Assembly (NCBI GenBank): GCA_036023115.1
Contig: JAYKKT010000048.1
Location: 9,462,501-9,526,500, forward strand
From: Brasenia schreberi
Lineage: Eukaryota > Streptophyta > Magnoliopsida > Nymphaeales > Cabombaceae
Direction of reading: 5' to 3'
DNA: 64,000 bases
Shown: in pieces, positions 44,441-56,246 of the stretch
Numbering within the stretch: the stretch's first letter is position 1
Layout of the letters: the number at the start of each line of letters is the position of its first letter
Notes under the pieces: model-generated
What the model saw: only the letters and a program-made list of their open reading frames with translations
Database searches by the model: none
Told to the model about the DNA's origin: nothing
Translations under genes and position numbers: made by a program

Positions 44441-47398
44441 AAGTGTTGTTGTTTAGTTCAATCGGTTACAGATTCTAGTGGTGTACTGAATAATTTACAG
44501 AGAGGGTCTTCACATTTTCAATATGGACGGATGCGGGGGGTACAGAAGCTAGTCCTAGATAATAAGATTTGTATTGATTCTTGGAATATAAGAACATTAT
44601 CTGGTAAGTTAATGGAGGTGGTAGATACTATGATTTAGAGAAATATTCATATTCTATGTTTACAAGAGACAAAGTGAGTTAGAGAAAAAAACAAAGGAGA
44701 TAGAGGATACAAGTTTTAAATTATGGTACTCAGGTAAGAAAAAGGCTCGAAATGGAGTTGGTATTATCACAAATAAAGATTTAAAAGATAGTGTAGTATA
44801 CATACAATGATATGGTAACCGAATCATGACGTTGAAATTAGTATTAGGAGCAAAGGTTTTGAATATAGTTTGTGCTTACACACCCCAAGTAGGACTAGAA
44901 TATAGTATAAAGACAACTTTTTGGAAAGAGTTAGATAAGGTAATTCAAAGGATTCCACAAAGAGAGATGATTTGTTTACGAGGAGACTTAAATGGACATG
45001 TCGGTAAAGAGACATTAGGATATCAAAGTATTCATGGAAACTTTGGTTTTGCAGATATAAATGAGGAAGGTAGAGAGATTTTAAATTTTGTTATGGCATT
45101 TGATCTCTTTATAGTCAATACAATCTTAAAAAAATGAGATGAACATTTAATTACTTATAATAGTGGCGATAAACACAAATTATTTACTTTATTTGTAGAA
45201 AAAAAGATAGAGTGTGTTGTAAAGATTGCAAGGTAATTCCAAGAGAAAGCTTAACTACCCAACATTGACTTTTAGTTATGGATTTATAAATAAAAAAAAT
45301 GGATCAAGAAGAAAAGATTGCATCGAGCTATTCAGAACAAATGGTGGAACCTCAAAAGCGAGAAAGAAGATATATTTAAACAGAAAGTCCTTCAAGGAGA
45401 TATTTAGAATTATGTTGGTATACCTTGTGATATGTGGAATAATATGGCTATACATATTAGGAAAGTGACGAAAGATGTGTTAGGTGTATCTAAGGGAGGT
45501 GTACAGGCATAAAAAGAAGCTTTGTGGTGTAGTGAAGTAGTACAAAATAAAATCAATGCAAAGAGGGTATGTTAGAAATTATATTATGTTAAGAAAACTA
45601 GTGAAACTTTAGAGGCTTATAAGAAAGCAAAGAAGGAAGCAAAAAAGATCGTCAGTGAAGCAAAAGCTAAAATTTGAGAGGATTTATATAAAAACTCAAC
45701 TCAAAAGAGGGTGAAAGAGGTATTTTTAGGATAGCTAGGGCTAGAGATAAGAAAACTAAAGATCTTACTTCTGTTACATGCATCAAAGAAGAGGATAAAA
45801 AAATTCTAGTGGCAAATGATGATATAAGAAATAGATGAAAAAACTATTTTTATAAGCTTTTTAATGAAAATAAAGATGTTAGTATTAGCTTAGGAGAGTT
45901 AGCCAAATCAAAAAGTTTATAAACTACAATTTCTACCGATATATTCAAAAGAATAAAGTCAAAGAGGCTCTTAAACATATGAAGGATGGTAAATCGGTAA
46001 GACTAGACAATATTCTCATAAAAGTTTGGAAAATCCTAGGAGAAATAGGAATCGCTTGGCTCACAAGACTACTTAATGAAATATGGAGAAACCAAAAGAT
46101 GCCAAAGGAATGGAGAACGAGTACACTTATACCCATACATAAAAACAAAGGAGACATTCAGAATTGTATGAATTATCGGGGTATCAAGTTAATGAGCCAT
46201 ACTATAAAATTGTAGGAAAGAATTATCGAACGTAGGTTAACACAAGTATCGAGTACAACAGAGAACCAATTTGGATTCATGCCAGGCAGATCTACTGTTG
46301 AAGCGATTCACCTTTTGAGACGTCTTATGAAATATTTTAGAGCAAAAATAAAGTTCTTCAAATGATATTTATTGATTGAGAAAAAGCTTACGGTAGGGTA
46401 CCGATGGAGGTTCCTTGAAAAACCTTGGAAAAAAGAGGTATCCCATTGACATACATTAACCTTATAAGAGACATGTATGATGGTGCAAAAACATGTGTGA
46501 GGATTCATGAAGGAATGACAGACTAAGTTGAAGTTAATATTGGGTTACAAGGATCAACTTTAAGTCCATACTTATTTATAATGGTGATTGATGAGTTAAC
46601 AAAACATATTTAAAATGAAGTAACTTGGTGTATGTTATTTGGAGATGACATTGTGTTAGTGGAGGAGTCTGAGGAAAAAGTTAATAGAAAATTGGAACTA
46701 TGGAAAGAAACATTATAAAGCAAAGGCTTCCGACTTAGTATAACAAAGACAAAATATATGGATTGTAAGTTTGATTATTTGGTTACTTTAGAGGACATAG
46801 AAACTAAAATTGGCACACATTGCATTCTCGAAAAGGAAAGTTTTAAATACCTAGGGTCAATTTTTCAGAGTGATGGAAAAATTGATGGAGATGTTAAGCA
46901 TAGAATTAATGCTGGTCTATTAAAATAGAGAGGAGCATAAGGTATTGTTTGTGATAAGAAGATACCATTAAAGTTAAAAGGTAAATATTATAGAGCAATA
47001 ATTAGACCTGCCATATTTTACGGTTCTGAGTGTTGGGCAGTTAATCATCAACATATACAAAAAATGTCTGTGACATAAATGAAGATGTTGAGATGGATGA
47101 GTGATCATAAAAGAAAAGACCGTATACATAATGAGGTTATGAGAAACAAATTAAGAGTTACACCAATAGAGGATAAAATGAGAGAATATCGTTTAAGATG
47201 GTTTAGACATATAGAATGAAGATCAAAAGAAGGTATGAAAAAATAAATTTGGAAAGTATTAAAAGAGGTAGAGGACGACCACAAAAGTGTTGGAAAGAAA
47301 CAATAAAGAATGATGTAACTTATTATGAGTTAACTGCTAGCATGGCACATGATAGGGCAATGTGAAAACAAAGAATCCATGTAGCCGAGTTGTTGTTG
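44441..47398 (+). mobile_element. RTE LINE, nearly full length, heavily mutated
   Basis: It includes the 5' start of the family (GRMRGVQKLVLDNKI before SWNIRTLSGK), a piece lost from the 33.7 kb copy. The endonuclease frame 44826-45137 keeps CAYTPQVG and CLRGDLNGHVG. The RT frame is broken into pieces, with 45979-46215 (MPKEWRTSTLIPIHKNKGDI) the longest. The catalytic FADD reads FGDD here. The 3' end lacks the CCCCGTCTAGTATGGG stretch, going from GTAGCCGA directly to the (TTG)n tail. It is inserted in the leader of a gypsy element and is older than the 29.6 and 33.7 kb copies. Confidence 0.9.
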
Positions 47399-48200
47399 TT
47401 GGCTACTGATTCTGGCGGGAATTAGTGAGGTAAGTAGCTTATGAGTTGGTTGTATCAAGGATGTCTAGATATAACCAAGAAAGAGTCAATTCTTATCGAT
47501 ATAGCCTTGATCTAACTCATCTAGATAGATCTGCATGCAATTAGACTCAAGAATAACCGGATCGTGTTCTTGAGGTGAAGATCATCGATAAGAAACTATC
47601 TTCAAGAGTGTTGATTCATGGTTGCCTTAGATTTGCAGGAATTCGACCCTTGTTGGAGTTGATTTGGCTATAAGGAACCTAGATCTATTGAGATAAGTTG
47701 AGGATAGGACAGATTAGAGTAGATCCGCACCATTCTGAGCAAGATCTGTAGAGAATTACAATCGGTATAATCATTTTTCTGCAAATCTTGACGAACTGAG
47801 TTGAGTTGGTTGGAACGAGTGTTGATCGCCACTCGATTTAGTGGATCTATTGTTGATTGGCAAGAAGATCAACCCAAGAGGCCAAGTCAGACTCTGTTCA
47901 ACTGGAGAAGGTTCAAAGCAGTAAGAAATCGAAGCAAATGTGTTTGGTTTTCTATAGAAAAATTATGTGCGTGTTTCCAGAATTTTAGCGAGCGTCATTC
48001 TAGTTTGAGCATTGTGTTTTCTGTTCCATTGCTGTAATCCTTTGATAATTGAGTTTGTAAAGGCATTGTAAGTCGTGGATTGTGCGGTGAAAGAGTTAGA
48101 TTGAGTTGTTGTAATAGTTATAACAAGAGTTGTAACTAGTCAAGTCAGAATAGCTAGTTTCTGGTTGTCTCTTGTAAGTGTTCGAGTCAAAGTCTCAAAT
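47399..48200 (+). other. Gypsy leader region (continued)
   Basis: No open frame of note. The region lies between the LINE and the gag start and is assigned to the leader from its position. GTTGTAAGTGTTCGAG-like words near 48170 recur near the gag starts at 51.4 and 60.5 kb, which supports the same family. Confidence 0.5.
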
Positions 48201-49030
48201 AGAAACCATAGGAAAAATGCAATATGATCAAGTTGAAGATGAAGGAATTTCTGATTGCCTCAGCATGGACATCGTTCTATTGCAGATTTCACAATAATTG
48301 GCAAATTTGCAATGCAGTCACGAGAGATTTGCACAACAGATGTAGTTTGTACAAGATGGCCAGTAGCGCATAGATCTCATTGAAATTGAACTTCAAGGAA
48401 TACATGAGGGTCAACAACATGTTGTCCCAGCTCCAAGAGAGGCTAACCATGCAACTTCCTCAAATTTCAAGATCAAGATCCCTGAATCGAAACCATACGA
48501 AGGGGGATGAGACTATAAAGTGATTTAAACTATGAGATTTGAAATAATAAAATCATGGTTTCTACATTGTTTCTTAGCAACAACACTAAATTATGGTGGA
48601 GGACAAGAGAGTTGGTTGCAGCTGGAGGAAGAAATCTCCCTTGAACTAAGACAACAATTCATGCCTACGAACAACATTAGGCAGAGAGAGAAATGCTCAA
48701 ACAACTTAAGCATACAGGTGTTCTTCATGAGTATGTGAAGAAATTTAGTGTGCTTCTTCTTGAAGCACAAAACATGAGCGAAGAAGATAAGCTTTTCTAT
48801 TTCGAAGACAATGTTGAACCTTGAGCTCAAGTGGAGCTAAGGTGAAGGAATCCCATGGATTCCATCGCCACAATTGAAACTTTCATAGACCTCCATGCTT
48901 CCAAGGGTGGCAGCGAGGAGTCTAATCGGAAGAAGGGTCATTCCAATAACCATGGTGGTGACAAGAAGAAAAAATGCAAAGGTAAGAAGCAACAACAAAA
49001 CTCCTTCAAAGGAGTTGTAAGAAACACATA
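48201..49030 (+). pseudogene. Gypsy gag (decayed)
   Basis: Pieces of a gypsy gag in three frames: EDEGISDCLSMDIVLLQISQ at the start, KIKIPESKPYEGG, ESWLQLEEEISLELRQQFMP, FSVLLLEAQNMSEEDKLFYF-like sequence, VELR*RNPMDSIATIETFID, then a Lys-rich tail. Gag proteins package the element RNA. No zinc knuckle was seen. Many stops. Confidence 0.75.
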
Positions 49031-49138
49031 AGGCGTGCAATCGGCTCACAACCTTATAGTAGCTGGTGGAAAAGGGGGACAACTGAATGCAGGTCGGAGT
49101 CGTCCTGGCCTTGTTTCATATGTCAAGGACTGCATCAC

Positions 49139-49414
49139 ATGCAGTTCTATCTCAAGAAAGCCAAACTTGCAACCATGTTGGCTGACGAGGAAGGTAATAC
49201 ATCTAACTCGAGTGGATGTAATGCACAAGCCGAGAGTTTCCAGTTATTAGGTGTTGCACGAGTGACTGAAGAATCACAGAGATCTCTTATTTTCGTGGAA
49301 GCCCGAATTGAAACTATGGTGGTTCGGGCCCTTGCCGATACCAGAGCATCCCACTCCATTATCTCTACCACCACAACCCATACTATGAGTTTGAGACTCA
49401 CTCCTTCTGAATAA
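49139..49414 (+). pseudogene. Gypsy aspartic protease remnant
   Basis: RSLIFVEARIETMVVRALAD leads into DTRASHSII, where the retropepsin active site is usually DTGASH. The Gly to Arg change would disrupt the catalytic loop. The frame ends at a TAA shortly after LTPSE. Confidence 0.75.
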
Positions 49415-49679
49415 TGACTAAAGACAGTAAATACTCAAGAAAATTGAGTAACCGATTGTCGACTTCAAGTAGGTTGTTAGAGTGGATCCTTGACCTTCAT
49501 TGTGAGTGTCATTGATGACTTCGGGGTGATACTCGGCGGTGATTTCTTCCGCACAACCAAGATGATGGTTGCACCCCAACAAGGCTTCAATCAAGTCAAC
49601 ATGTGCTGTCATGTTCCTTTAAGCGATGCAACTAAATGATGGACTTCGTAAGGGTTGCCCCATGGTATTGGCAATCCTT

Positions 49680-50830
49680 AGAGAAGAGGAGAAGTCTGGT
49701 TCAGCCAATGATCAAATTCCAACTGAAGTACAAGAGGTATTGTAACAATTCACAGAGACTATGTTGGCCGAACTACCCAAACAACTGCCTCCAATGAGGG
49801 TGACTGATCATGATATCATTTTTGAGCCCGGTGCTAGGGCTCCTTGCAAGACTGTCTATCGTATGAATTCTTCTCAGTTAGAGGAACTCAAGAAGCAACT
49901 GTGGGAGCTCATGGACTCAAGTATGGTTCAACCTTCTAAGTCCCATTTAAATTGCCCATGTTATTCCAAAAGAAGGCAGATAGATCACTATGAATGTGTG
50001 TACATTATCAGGCCTTGAACAAGGGTAAAAGACTAGTATCCTATCCCATTGGTGGTCGATCTGGTGTCCATTGCACCTGGGGATGAAGCCAAAATGACTA
50101 TGATAACACGGTACGATGCATACGAGTTTTTGGTAATGTTGTTCGGGCAACAAACGATCCACCACATTCTGCCAACTTATAAATGAGGTGTTGCATATAT
50201 ACATTGATGAGTTTGCGGTGGTATATCTTGATGATATAGTCATTTATAACAGAGACTTACAAGAGCACGTTCGACATCTTTTACTAGTGTTCGAGAGTTT
50301 GTGAGCACACACATTGTATGTGAAGAGAGAAAAGTGTGAATTTGTAAAGACCCAAATCACTTTCTTGGGCCATATCATAGGCGGATGTGAGATTTGTATG
50401 GACTCTAAGAAAGTAGGTGCTATTAGAGTTAGGAAGCACCACATTCTGCGAGCGAGTTGAGAAGTTTTCTTGGGTTAGCGAATTACTAATGAAAAATCAT
50501 CAAAAAAATTTGAAGATAACCCCTTTCACCGTGTTGTTGAAAAAAGGTTCTACTTGGACGTGGACTTCCAAGTGTGTGGAAGACTTTGACGCTCTTAAGA
50601 AAGCAGTATGCCAAGAGTCGGTGCTTCACTTACTCGACTTCTCATATGGTCATTCGTGGTGTGTACTGATGCCAGTTATCAAGCTTTTGGTTATATTCTT
50701 TCCCAAGACTGACACCCGATTGGAGTTGGAAACTCAAGGAAGCATAGACTCAATTCCCAACCCATGAGGGTAAATTGCTTGTCATCTTTCATTGCCTTCA
50801 TTTTTAGAGAGTATATCTCTTGCAGCAACA
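49680..50830 (+). pseudogene. Gypsy RT and RNase H start (decayed)
   Basis: RT begins with LAELPKQLPPMRVTDHDIIF, then APCKTVYRMNSSQLEELKKQ (usual YRMSP.E..ELKKQ) and DSSMVQPSKS. The central palm is in broken frames, but the catalytic YLDDIVIY is intact at about 50224. RNase H follows: 50417-50767 with FTVLLKKGSTWTWTSKCVED. It ends near 50.83 kb, where an inverted gag copy begins. Confidence 0.8.
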
Positions 50831-51372
50831 AGGGTGACCCTTTGCAAGGAGCAACTTGTGGAAGACCACATGCTCCACACACATCTTCTCTTGCTCTCTG
50901 CCAACACTCCTGCCATCTTCCTTATCACCCACCTAATGTATTTCTACTGCAGCCATGACCTTTGGAATGGCATGCGAGTATGCCTCGCCATAGAGGCTCG
51001 TGGGCCCCGACAACTTCCCCCAAAGTGTCGGTAATGCTGCCTTGATCTCATCATAGGCGAAGCAAAAGAAGGGCTAGAAGGTTTCACTCTCCTACTAGCC
51101 AAGAGAAGGTGTTCTTCCCCAATCTGACACACTAGACGTTGTTGCTGCTCGAAGATGTTCTGAAATTGTTGGGAGATTTTTTCCTGGTTCTCTAGCATGA
51201 TTGTTAACTGCAGTGACAATGCCATCAATGTTGCCTCTATTGCTGGTCGAGATGAAGCGCTTCTGTCTTCAGAAAGTTCTCTACTTTCGTTGTTTTGGTA
51301 TCCTGGTTGTGACTGTTGTAATGAGGAAGACTCTTCCTTGAACACACTTACAAGACACAAGACATCACTCAT
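50820..51372 (-). pseudogene. Gypsy gag N-terminal part, minus strand
   Basis: The frame 51372-50944 (142 codons) reads SSSLQQSQPGYQNNESRELS, MALSLQLTIMLENQEKISQQ and FQNIFEQQQRLVCQIGEEHL. The central part predicts a coiled coil. It pairs with an almost identical plus-strand copy at 60512-60916, so the two form an inverted repeat. No capsid core domain remains. Confidence 0.75.
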
Positions 51373-52881
51373 AGCTACTTACAAGACCCTTACAATAACT
51401 TATAGAGCTGACTAACAAGAATTTACAACAGTTTTTTTACAATTGTTACAACAGAAACTCAAAACACCGTATGACTAGTGACACACTTACGGTCAATTAC
51501 AACAAAGTTTTTGCTTGTAAAACTCACACAACAACGACACTTAAACATAGCATAACCTTCTTGAAACCTCAAGCAATTTCGGGATGGTTACATCAACTAA
51601 ATTCAGATCAAAACGTCGACAATAGAAAATTCCAAAAACAACCAGCTTCTGCAAAAATATGTAATTGCGTTATACCTACTTCCGTTAGTCAATTTGTGAC
51701 TGTTAAAAACCCATCAAACAATCACGGATTTTTGTGACTTTTGATCCAATGCAACATCCACAGCAGGTGAGCTTAAATAACAATTTCAGATCAAAAGGAT
51801 GTCGTTTATCCCTTCAAAATGCCGTCTACTTTCGGCAAAAATCCAACCTGGACTATTTTTTTCAGACCACCGAAAAGTATTCTTCTTCTCGATTCTAGGT
51901 CTTCTGCGATTGGCTGCAACTAGTGGCTGTGCTTTCCCACCAGAGACTCACTACAACTGACCTTTACAGACGGTTACAAGGACTCACAACTACTACTGAC
52001 CTCTTACAACTTAGTTGTTCACGCACAACACAAGACTCGATTTTAATTAGAACTTCTCGGCTCACAGGCTGTTGCCGATCCATATTGCAATTCGCTCAGT
52101 ACAATTGGCTAGACTCTGTACAGCAATGAAGATTTCTATGCAAACTGAATTCTAGCATGAAATTCTAGAAAGCTTATAATTGAGTATTAACAACCAATTA
52201 TATAAATTCTGTCGCAACTCAGTTTGCAATTTTGTCGCCAATTCCTACCAAAAATCGTTGATTGCTTTCCATTTTCTGTAGCAAATTGCAATCGGCTCCT
52301 GATCCAGCTACTTTGCCAACAGATTAACCGATTGTTCTTCCTTCCATATGCTGTTGAATTAAACTCAATTCGCAAGAGATTAGCTATAGAACTTCTGATC
52401 AGACTTCACTATTTCTGATCAGAATCTGATTTCTGCTAAATCACAATTTCTCCGGTCGAATCTGATGAATTTCTTTTACCTTTGACAGATCTACATAGAT
52501 CTGAAATGAATCTAGCATCCCACTGCTACTCACTCTTCCCTCTTTTGAAGATCAGATCTCAACAAAAGATCGGACTGAATCATTCATCAAATTTTCAGCC
52601 GATTTTATCATCATCTACAACGACCAACTTCCGAAGTTCATGATCTAATTCAGATCATTTTGGCAACTTCATATCTACCTCTTTTCGAGTAGATCAACAA
52701 CAAAACTCGAGCTACACTAGCTCAGATCCCTTTGAAGCAAAAAATAAAAGTCAGATCGCGCATACCTAACCAAACTGCCGCTCAATTCACCTAAAATTTT
52801 TTGCGAGTGTTCCGATCACCAAATCTGATCGTCCGATGGCTAGATAAGTGCAAATTCTTCGCTGCCACACTAATACCAATT
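51373..52881 (-). other. Gypsy leader, minus strand
   Basis: Between the LTR and gag of the minus-strand element, with no recognisable protein. The part next to gag (51373-51560) is repeated in inverted orientation at 60340-60520. Right next to the LTR, ATTGGTATTAGTGTGG (read on the minus strand) resembles an initiator tRNA-Met primer-binding site with mismatches. Confidence 0.55.
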
Positions 52882-53448
52882 TGTCACCTAGCACACTTCG
52901 GTCCTTCTCAAAAGAAGGTTTACGCTATGGTGATGGCAATAGGGCGCCCCCTACTCAGCCACTCGGATGCGGGTGAAGGAAACAATGCCCGAGCTCTCTC
53001 TAGCACCGGAGTCAAATGCTCACTCTTGAGATTGCACTCTCCTCTCGCACACACTCACTTCTTTAGGCATGAGTTCAAGCCATACACACGGGCATAAATG
53101 ACTAGCTGAAATAGTCAAGAAGGAACAAACTTTATTGATATCAAGGATGCACTACAAAGAGGTATAAAGAGACTCAAGGACCAGCTATCTTCCTAAGCAT
53201 GCTTCACGTCTATTTATAGTCACGGGAGACTTACTTTGGAAGTCTCTAGATCTATGTGGTTACAATAAATCCAGCCCATGATGCTCGACGCATATATATT
53301 ATTATTAGTTACATTCATGCAGGCCCAAGTTGATTACCCCAGTTACAACTATCTATACTAGTTGGCTAAGGGGGATAACAAGAGAGGTTTTTTGGAAATT
53401 TCAGGATACATCCGAAGCATGTGTGCCACACGAATCAGCCCTGCGACA
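52882..53448 (-). mobile_element. Gypsy LTR, minus strand (567 bases)
   Basis: Reverse complement of the LTR type at 43811-44358: starts TGTCGCAGGG at 53448 and ends GGTGACA at 52882, with a TATTTATAG-type promoter box (read as CTATTTATAG on the plus strand near 53210) and a TTTATTG (AATAAA) poly(A) word near 53130. It is bounded by a polypurine tract (53449-53460) and a primer-binding-like site. Confidence 0.8.
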
Positions 53449-53460
53449 ATTCTCCCCCAG

Positions 53461-53797
53461 ATGAGGCATTGTGGTAGACACATAGTAAGTACTCATACTA
53501 CTATAATTGCGTGATAGAAACCCATGTATCGTCATTGGGACATCTACTCGTCCACCGCACCAAGTATTGCATTTGTCGCTGGGGTCTCACACCATCCACT
53601 CGATGTATTAGCATTGTCATGAGTGCACGGATGTCTTCCTTAGCTGGAGGTCGACACTCCATCCTCTCTAAATACTCGTGATACATCTTTAATTGTGAAA
53701 CATGAAAACTTGAATGCAATTTCAGCCTCTTCAGAAATTCCAGCTTGTATGCTACCTGCCCAATGCACTGTGTCACTTGGAATGACCGATCGTACTT
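53461..53797 (-). pseudogene. Gypsy integrase C-terminus with chromodomain-like end
   Basis: The minus-strand frame 53800-53501: RSFQVTQCIGQVAYKLEFLK, HSSFHVSQLKMYHEYLE, then QMQYLVRWTSRCPNDDTWVS, similar to a chromodomain (YLVKW...D.TW). Chromodomains at the integrase end define chromoviruses and guide insertion to heterochromatin. The reading frame is interrupted at 53798 by the copia insertion and resumes after 59995. Confidence 0.85.
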
Positions 53798-53802
53798 CAA
53801 CT
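53798..53802 (+). repeat. Target site duplication of the copia element, left copy
   Basis: CAACT immediately before the 5' LTR. The same five bases follow the 3' LTR at 59991-59995. Five bases is the usual duplication made by copia integrases. Confidence 0.9.
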
Positions 53803-54247
53803 TGTTACATCATAGTGAACATTCTCATCTCAGGTAACGGCTGGACTGACCATCCAGTTCGTTACTTGAGGATAGGGCCAAATCGATAACGGACGACCGT
53901 TATTGGGATTTTCAGTAACGGTCATCCGTTACAAGCTCCTAGATGAGGAAAGCCACAGGTTGATAAATACGACGAAGGGGGAGTACCTACCTATAAAGGC
54001 AGGAATTACAGACACTCTGAACCCCCAGTGAAAAATACAGTAAAAGAAAAGAAAGACAGAGAGTCATCTTTGTCTGTGCGAGAACCCTGCGTGGGAACCT
54101 CCTATCCATCATCATTCCGCTGCAATCTGAACAGGAGGTGCTCACTGAAGAAGAAGGCTTCACCGGAATTCATCAAATAGAGGAAGCAAAAGCTGCAAGC
54201 CTTCAACAGATTCCGGCGAATGACAGAAGAGGTAGCAATCTTCTACA
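53803..54247 (+). repeat. Copia 5' LTR
   Basis: Starts TGTTACATCATAGTG and ends CTTCTACA. A palindromic GTAACGG...CCGTTAC pair near the start is repeated within it. CTATAAAGG near 53990 may be its TATA box. Compare with 59537-59990. Confidence 0.93.
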
Positions 54248-54260
54248 TTGGTATCAGGGC
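54248..54260 (+). other. Copia primer-binding site
   Basis: TTGGTATCAGGGC directly after the LTR matches the initiator tRNA-Met primer consensus TGGTATCAGAGC with one mismatch. Confidence 0.85.
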
Positions 54261-55406
54261 CTTCATCCCTGCAAAAGAGAGCGTGAGGATCAGCAAAAAA
54301 AAAAATAGAAAAAAAAATTGTAGAGAGAAGGCGGCAGTCGATAGAGGCGCAGAAGTCACAAGGCCGAACGGCCAAAGCCGAAACAGTCATAGCCAAGGTC
54401 GAACGGCCAAAGCCGCAAAAGCAAGAGCTAGGTCGACAAGAGCCAAAGGCAAAAACCCGAGGCAGACCGACAAGAGCTAAAGGCAAAAACCAAAGGCAGA
54501 GGCCGCAAAAACAGAAGCAGCAGGCCGGCAAGCCAGAGCCAAAAGAAGGCAGGCTGAGTAGCCGGCAAGAGAAGATGTTGGGGACGCCGACAACCGACGG
54601 ATAGCCAGAGGAACCCGTTGGACAAAACTCCCTCCGACCACCCCCTCCCGCACTCTCTCTTCTCCCTCTCTCTATTTTTCCAGAGTCTCTCTCTCTCTGT
54701 AATAAACGTTGTTAAAGTGTTTTTAGTATATTGAAAAAAAAAATTTCAAATCCGCGGTTTCGAAAAACCGCGGTGGGAAAACCAGCGATTTTCCAAAACC
54801 GCTAGCGATTTTCAGAAACCGCCAGTAGTTTCCGAAAACTGCCTCGGGGTTCATGGCTAAAAGACCAAACTGTCCCTGTCCGGTTTCAGATATTATGCAG
54901 TTGCCACTAGGCAAAATTACCCTTTTGTCCAGTTATTTTCTGGTAAAAGTGAAAAGTCAGTTTTACCCTTTGGTTGTTTATGAAATTTACTAAATACTGG
55001 GGCTTCCATTTTACTGTTTTATCTATCCCGAGTTGAATAATTTTAATTCTGCCACTCAGTCAAAAGATGGGTTTACCCCTGTTTTTTTGAAAAATTAAAG
55101 ATTCGTCCTAAGGGTTAAAATTATGATTTTAACCCCGATCAATTACGAATTTTACAAGAATACCAAGGGTTAAAATCATGGTTTCACAAAATTACAAAAG
55201 AGGATAAATAGATAAAATTATAGTTTTGTCCCTTGGTATCCTTTTAAGGGCACAGAGGTTGAAAACCCCTTAGAAATTTTTTTTCAAAAGATTATCTGCT
55301 AAATATCATGCATCACTTTAACATGTCTCTTACTATATGTGCCTTTGCTTTTGTGATGGTTTCCTTTTTAGACCGCTTGATTGTTATTTTTGTCAAAAAC
55401 TTAAAA
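54261..55406 (+). other. Copia leader with internal minisatellites
   Basis: A block at 54355-54560 repeats GCCAAAGCCG, GACAAGAGC and AAAGGCAAAAACC. A second block at 54745-54850 repeats AAACCGC/AAAACCG separated by GCGATTTTC. No protein is expected here. Part of it is open on the plus strand (54220-54480) but without family features. Confidence 0.6.
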
Positions 55407-56215
55407 ATGAGTTCTAGGATATGTGTGTTCGAACTGGCAAAAATAGAAAAGTTGAACGGTCTAAACTTTCAGACATGGAAGAGAAGAATTCCCTTGGCTC
55501 TAACATTACAAGGTGTAGAGTATGTTTTAAAGGAAACCGTGCGTCCTCCACCTCCAAACGCAATTGAGAAACAGTTAGAAATGTATAAAACATTTCTAAA
55601 GGATGATACCATAGCAAGAACAATCATATTAACCTACATGGAGGATAACCTGATTAGAGTCTTTGAAGAATTTTAGACCGCAAAAGAGTTGTTTGATTCA
55701 TTAACAGCTAAATATGATACAACTGCAAAATTGCATGTGCAGTTATTATTACAGAAATACAATTCCTTCGGAATAAAAGAAGGAGAAAATGTAGTAGATC
55801 ATGTAAATCACATGCTGATGATGGCTAGAGACCTAGCCGTAGCAAAATCAGTCATCTTTGAACCGATGCATATATCAACTATACTGAACAGTCTACCTCT
55901 GTCATGGAACATTGTCACCACTGCTCTAAGACTAGGGCCATACATTAAACTTTCTGAGTTGCCCCTCAAACTAGCAATAGAGCAAGAACATATGCTCAAA
56001 AATAAAAAGGTGAAATTACTAGTGGTTTAGGATGAGTTAGCGTCTAGCTCTAAATCCAACGAGAAAAAGAAACCAAATAAAAGGTTTGGCAAGAATAACA
56101 AGAAAGGTGGTCAAAGTTTTAAGAAATCACAAGAAGCCGCTTCTCGGGTTAAGTGTTTCAACTGTGGTAAGATGGAATACTAAAAAAGGGACTGTCGCAA
56201 CAAGAAAGGTGGAGG
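55407..56215 (+). pseudogene. Copia gag (broken)
   Basis: The Met at 55407 starts MSSRICVFELAKIEKLNGLN followed by FQTWKRRI, the usual copia gag opening (K.L.G.NF..WK). TAG codons interrupt at 55674 and 56028. The capsid part YNSFGIKEGENVVDHVNHML is recognisable. The zinc knuckle is damaged at about 56153: CFNCGKMEY*KRDC, with Tyr in place of the ligand His and a stop in the next position. Gag cannot be made intact. Confidence 0.85.
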
Positions 56216-56246
56216 AAACAACCCATAATACGGACAGTCGAAGAAG

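Noticed and set aside
54160..54625. Cys/Leu-rich minus-strand frames that look like membrane proteins
   Set aside because: They are antisense of the repetitive copia leader and LTR; hydrophobicity follows from base composition.
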